In this document: positions 5,777-7,974 of the stretch, piece by piece
Layout of the letters: every line of letters starts with the position of its first letter
Numbering within the stretch: position 1 is the stretch's first letter
Source: Promethearchaeia archaeon
Lineage (GTDB): Archaea > Asgardarchaeota > Lokiarchaeia > Sigyniarchaeales > SOKP01
Direction of reading: 5' to 3'
DNA: 7,974 nucleotides
Assembly (NCBI GenBank): GCA_029856445.1
Contig: JAHQWY010000171.1
Location: forward strand, 1 to 7,974
Made by a program: the position numbers and the translations under genes
Notes under the pieces: model-generated
Databases searched by the model: none
Told to the model about the DNA's origin: nothing
Seen by the model: the letters and a program-made list of their open reading frames with translations, nothing else

Positions 5777-6298
5777 TTAATAAGTTTGTCGCTCCAAAAT
5801 TTTTTGTGTTAATAAATCAAATGCTTTATATACATTTTCACCTGTTTTAGATGAGATTTTAAGAAAATCAATTAGATTATATTCATTAAGAAATGACCTT
5901 GCATAATCATCATCCACTTGAATCTCATCAGCTAAGTCTAGCTTAGTACCAAGAAATAGAACGGGAAGATTTGGGTCTCCTTTTCTTACTATGTTAAGCC
6001 ATTGTTCTAAATTTTCTAAACTGGACATTCTTGTAAGGTCAAACATAAGTAGTGCTCCTTTTGCTCCAAGCACATAACTTTCAAGCAAAAATCTAAACCT
6101 TTCTTGACCTCCAAAATCCCAGAGTTGAAGTGTGCACTGTTTTGCATCAATTTCTGTTTCTTTTAGAAAGAATTCAACTCCTATCGTCATCTTCGTTTCT
6201 GCTGAGAATTTCCCTTCCACGTACCTATGTAGGAGGGTTGTTTTGCCAACTCCTCCTTCTCCTGCTGTAAGTATCTTTAATATGAACTTCTGTGGCAT
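5777..6298 (-). CDS. Ras/Rab-like small GTPase B
   Basis: A 173-residue small GTPase and the first gene of the minus-strand block. Motifs: P-loop GEGGVGKT (13-20), switch I Thr38 in KMTIGVEF, WDFGGQERFR (60-69) with Gln65, TKLD (118-121) and SSK (149-151). The intact Thr and Gln suggest a GTP-hydrolysing switch. As in GTPase A there is TKxD instead of NKxD and no C-terminal cysteine (the end is ILERQTY). The two paralogues align without gaps; they are nearly identical in the P-loop, switch I, the GAKGALL strand, DLTR.SSLEN and SSKTG, and diverge in the 130s-140s and the last helix, where partner specificity often lies. The ATG at 6296-6298 gives the expected family N-terminus; the ribosome site is weak (GAGAT). 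The PIN gene follows by 8 bases. Divergent from the DUF861 cupin across 279 AT-rich bases that hold no other gene. Confidence 0.95.
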   Translation of the reverse strand: MPQKFILKILTAGEGGVGKTTLLHRYVEGKFSAETKMTIGVEFFLKETEIDAKQCTLQLWDFGGQERFRFLLESYVLGAKGALLMFDLTRMSSLENLEQWLNIVRKGDPNLPVLFLGTKLDLADEIQVDDDYARSFLNEYNLIDFLKISSKTGENVYKAFDLLTQKILERQTY

Positions 6299-6563
6299 TC
6301 TTACAATCTCTTTTTATTTTTTGGATAAAAAACTTTAAATAATTAAATTTTTGGAAGTTTATAACAGATTCAATTTTTTTGTTATTATTATAATCGCTTT
6401 ACCTATTAATATTCTTTAGTTAATCGAAAGTATAAAAATTATTTTTGAGAATAATCTTTTATTTTTGTTTTTTATTCTTTTTTTAAATATAATTCAATAA
6501 TAAACAATTTCAAAATAAATTTTATTAATCTGGGAATAATTATTTCAACAGGTCTCATTCAAA

Positions 6564-6570
6564 AAGGTGA
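6564..6570 (+). promoter_or_regulatory. Shine-Dalgarno site of the DUF861 cupin
   Basis: AAGGTGA lies seven bases before the ATG at 6578, a clear archaeal ribosome site that fixes the start over the ATG two codons later. Candidate TATA elements upstream are TTTAAATATAAT near 6482-6493 and AAATTTTATTAA near 6516-6527; neither is decisive in this AT-rich gap. Confidence 0.6.
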
Positions 6571-6577
6571 TTTAAAT

Positions 6578-6871
6578 ATGAAAATGAAAAAGAAAATTCC
6601 AACAAAAGAAGATCTGAAAAGGTTAGATGTAGAATCATGGGGCACTTGGAGCAAGGAAGTGAGTGAATTTGATTGGTCCTATGGGGATACAGAAACATGT
6701 TATATACTTGAGGGGGAAGTAGAAGTAAGAGATCCTATATCCGGGGAGAAAATTGAATTTTCTAAGGGTGATCTAGTTCAATTTGAAAAAGGGTTAAAAT
6801 GTGTGTGGAATGTGAAAAAACCAGTTAGGAAATACTTCAGTTTTGATTTAAATTTTGGAGAAATAGACTAA
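6578..6871 (+). CDS. DUF861 / Cupin_3-type small cupin
   Basis: A 97-residue protein whose whole length matches the Cupin_3 (DUF861) pattern: W.TWSKEVSEFDWSYGDTET (about 21-40), then CYILEGEVEV (41-50), then GDLVQFEKGLKCVWNVKKPV (64-83) and a final RKYFSF strand. This small beta-barrel family includes the ureidoglycine aminohydrolase-related cupins and many unassigned stand-alone proteins. The motif-1 histidines of metal-binding cupins are absent: the segment reads YGDTET, leaving E39 as the only obvious acidic candidate, which is common in this family. So it may bind a small ligand without catalysing a metal-dependent reaction. It is not closely similar to the minus-strand cupin at 3024-3296, which has the full His set. 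Transcribed from the region divergent with GTPase B, it ends in a poly-T terminator before the VOC gene, so it is probably a single-gene transcript. Confidence 0.88.
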   Translation: MKMKKKIPTKEDLKRLDVESWGTWSKEVSEFDWSYGDTETCYILEGEVEVRDPISGEKIEFSKGDLVQFEKGLKCVWNVKKPVRKYFSFDLNFGEID

Positions 6872-6877
6872 ATCCAA

Positions 6878-6888
6878 TTTTTTTTTTT
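6878..6888 (+). terminator. poly-T transcription terminator after the DUF861 cupin
   Basis: Eleven consecutive T residues on the coding strand begin seven bases after the stop codon, the typical archaeal termination signal. Flanking ATCCAAT (6872-6878) and ATTGGAT (6911-6917) are complementary but about 32 bases apart, so a hairpin contribution is doubtful. Confidence 0.65.
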
Positions 6889-6981
6889 AACTATATCATC
6901 ACACTTGAAGATTGGATCTTAAATCTTTAAATAACATTAATTATCAATAGATATAACAAACTAATTTTATCCTGATTTAAA

Positions 6982-7455
6982 ATGGAAGATTATCTACCTT
7001 TTGGTTTAAGTGATTTTAAAGTAGAACAATTAGGTTTTGTATATAAAGATATTAGAAAACAAGCTAAAATAATGGAGGCTTTCTTTGGTATTCCAAAATT
7101 TACTATACTTGGACCTTTAGAAATGGAAATTACTTACCGTGGAAAGCAGACAAAATGGACTGCATCTGGTGCATTTGGACGATTATTTAATAATGTTGAG
7201 GTCGAATTAATACAAGTTGAACATGGAGAATGTATTCATAAAGAATTCTTAGATCAAGGGAAGGAAGGATTTCACCATGTTCGCAGTTCTGTTGATGACT
7301 TAGAGAAAGTTATTGAGAAATTTGAAGAAGCAGGCATTGGTGTATTGCAAAAAGGCAGAATAGTAAGTTCAAATTATGCATATATGGACACAGAGGCCTT
7401 ATTAGGAATAATTCTTGAATTTTCAGCAACAAAAAGGGGTAGAACGAGAAGATAA
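6982..7455 (+). CDS. VOC (glyoxalase-fold) family protein
   Basis: A 157-residue protein with two beta-alpha-beta-beta-beta modules, the vicinal oxygen chelate fold used by glyoxalase I, methylmalonyl-CoA epimerase and extradiol dioxygenases. Module 1 runs about 13-80 (VEQLGFVYKDIRKQAKIMEA to VEVELIQVEHG). Module 2 runs about 96-148 (GFHHVRSSVDDLEKVIEKFE to YMDTEALLGIILEF). Predicted metal ligands at the four standard places are Q16, E75, H99 and E146. The first is Gln rather than the more common His; human glyoxalase I uses the same Gln/Glu/His/Glu set. The ELIQ..HG and GFHHV stretches fit the Glyoxalase_4/epimerase-like group, but the substrate cannot be named. The basic ending KRGRTRR is a short extension. 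The start lacks a strong ribosome site. The gene follows the DUF861 cupin after a terminator, so it is probably transcribed separately, and it converges with the membrane-protein gene 11 bases downstream. Confidence 0.88.
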   Translation: MEDYLPFGLSDFKVEQLGFVYKDIRKQAKIMEAFFGIPKFTILGPLEMEITYRGKQTKWTASGAFGRLFNNVEVELIQVEHGECIHKEFLDQGKEGFHHVRSSVDDLEKVIEKFEEAGIGVLQKGRIVSSNYAYMDTEALLGIILEFSATKRGRTRR

Positions 7456-7466
7456 ATTTCTAATTA

Positions 7467-7974
7467 TTATATTTGACCAAATCTCTGTTTATCTTTATGC
7501 TCTTTTACAGAAATTTCCCTTTCACTCAATCTATCAAGTTTAATTAATGTATCTTGAATAGCTTTAATTTCTTGCCGAGCATTTATTTTATAATCTTTTA
7601 AATTATCAAGCATTTCCTTCTCACTATAACCTTTATTATAGATTTCCTTGAATGCTTTTATAGTATCTTCATGATAGCAGATGTATTGTTTATTTAGAAA
7701 AACGATTAAAGATTTCTTTTTCTCTTGGTTTTGAGATAATTCAAACATCTCATCTCTGATTTTATTAATAGGTTTATTAAATTTCCTAGCAATTAATTCA
7801 TCCTCAATTTTATAATATTTTTTCATAAATCTGTGGAGTTTATTTTTAAAAAAGAGTCTTGGAATAAATGATAACAAAAACATCACTAACGTAATTCCTG
7901 CCATCCAAATTGCTGCAATTGGATTAAAAAACGCTACAATCACTATTATTATTACCAGAATTAAAAACCATCTA
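7467..7974 (-). CDS. two-helix membrane protein of unknown function (cut by right edge)
   Basis: The frame is open from the stop at 7467 to the right edge (169 full codons). The in-frame GTG at 7943 lies inside a hydrophobic segment, so it is probably not the start and the N-terminus lies outside the window. The visible part begins RWFLILVIIIVIVAFF, a membrane helix, then a short NP turn and a second helix (AAIWMAGITLVMFLLSFI). It continues with a strongly basic stretch (RLFFKNKLHRFMKKYYK), which by the positive-inside rule puts the C-terminal part of about 120 residues in the cytoplasm. That part is charged and predicted helical, with coiled-coil potential near the end (INARQEIKAIQDTLIKLDRL). 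I do not recognise a family. The hairpin-plus-helical-tail layout would suit a membrane anchor or scaffold, but that is speculation. It is read toward the VOC gene, tail to tail. Confidence 0.72.
   Translation of the reverse strand, partial: RWFLILVIIIVIVAFFNPIAAIWMAGITLVMFLLSFIPRLFFKNKLHRFMKKYYKIEDELIARKFNKPINKIRDEMFELSQNQEKKKSLIVFLNKQYICYHEDTIKAFKEIYNKGYSEKEMLDNLKDYKINARQEIKAIQDTLIKLDRLSEREISVKEHKDKQRFGQI

Noticed and set aside
6132..6338. Plus-strand open frame of 68 codons
   Set aside because: It is antisense to the P-loop region of GTPase B; its apparent pattern is only the complement of that gene.
6299..6577. Possible small RNA or replication-origin element in the long AT-rich gap
   Set aside because: Only general AT richness, short T runs and promoter-like words are visible; there are no repeated origin boxes and no convincing RNA fold.
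7467..7943. Complete membrane protein starting at the GTG at 7943
   Set aside because: The frame continues to the window edge with strongly hydrophobic codons, and the GTG falls in the middle of a membrane helix, so the gene is treated as partial.

Overview
The window is AT-rich, tightly packed and archaeal in character, and it most resembles an Asgard archaeon of the Lokiarchaeia type. Three things support this: archaeal information-processing genes (Spt5 and aIF1A), GGTGA-type Shine-Dalgarno sequences combined with TATA-box promoters, and a concentration of eukaryote-like signalling proteins. The latter are two Ras/Rab-like small GTPases and a protein with a longin-like N-terminus and a roadblock-like C-terminus. 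The lineage is inferred from gene content; no marker phylogeny was run.

Left part (1-3360, all minus strand): the N-terminal 170 residues of an acyl-CoA dehydrogenase cut by the left edge; a 250-residue longin/roadblock-like protein; transcription elongation factor Spt5 with an unusually long acidic tail; translation initiation factor aIF1A; and a small metal-binding cupin whose N-terminus appears to begin at a non-ATG codon. Gaps of about 180-230 bases separate the first four genes. They contain TATA-like promoters and short palindromes but no further genes.

Middle part (3370-6298): a divergent promoter region serves the cupin and, on the plus strand, an iron-type alcohol dehydrogenase. The dehydrogenase meets, tail to tail and 16 bases apart, a minus-strand block read as GTPase B, then an Fcf1-like PIN-domain protein 8 bases downstream, then GTPase A about 120 bases further on. 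The two GTPases are close paralogues, about 64% identical without gaps by hand alignment, so the block looks like a duplicated GTPase flanking a predicted RNA nuclease.

Right part (6299-7974): a 279-base AT-rich divergent intergenic region, then a DUF861-type cupin and a VOC (glyoxalase-fold) protein on the plus strand, separated by a strong poly-T terminator. Last, facing them on the minus strand, is the C-terminal part of a two-helix membrane protein that runs off the right edge. No RNA genes, insertion sequences or CRISPR arrays were seen.

Functionally, the window combines core information processing (Spt5, aIF1A, perhaps the PIN nuclease), a putative GTPase-signalling set (two GTPases plus a longin/roadblock-like candidate partner) and scattered small-molecule metabolism (acyl-CoA dehydrogenase, alcohol dehydrogenase, VOC protein, cupins). 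Nothing in the sequence ties the metabolic genes into one pathway.
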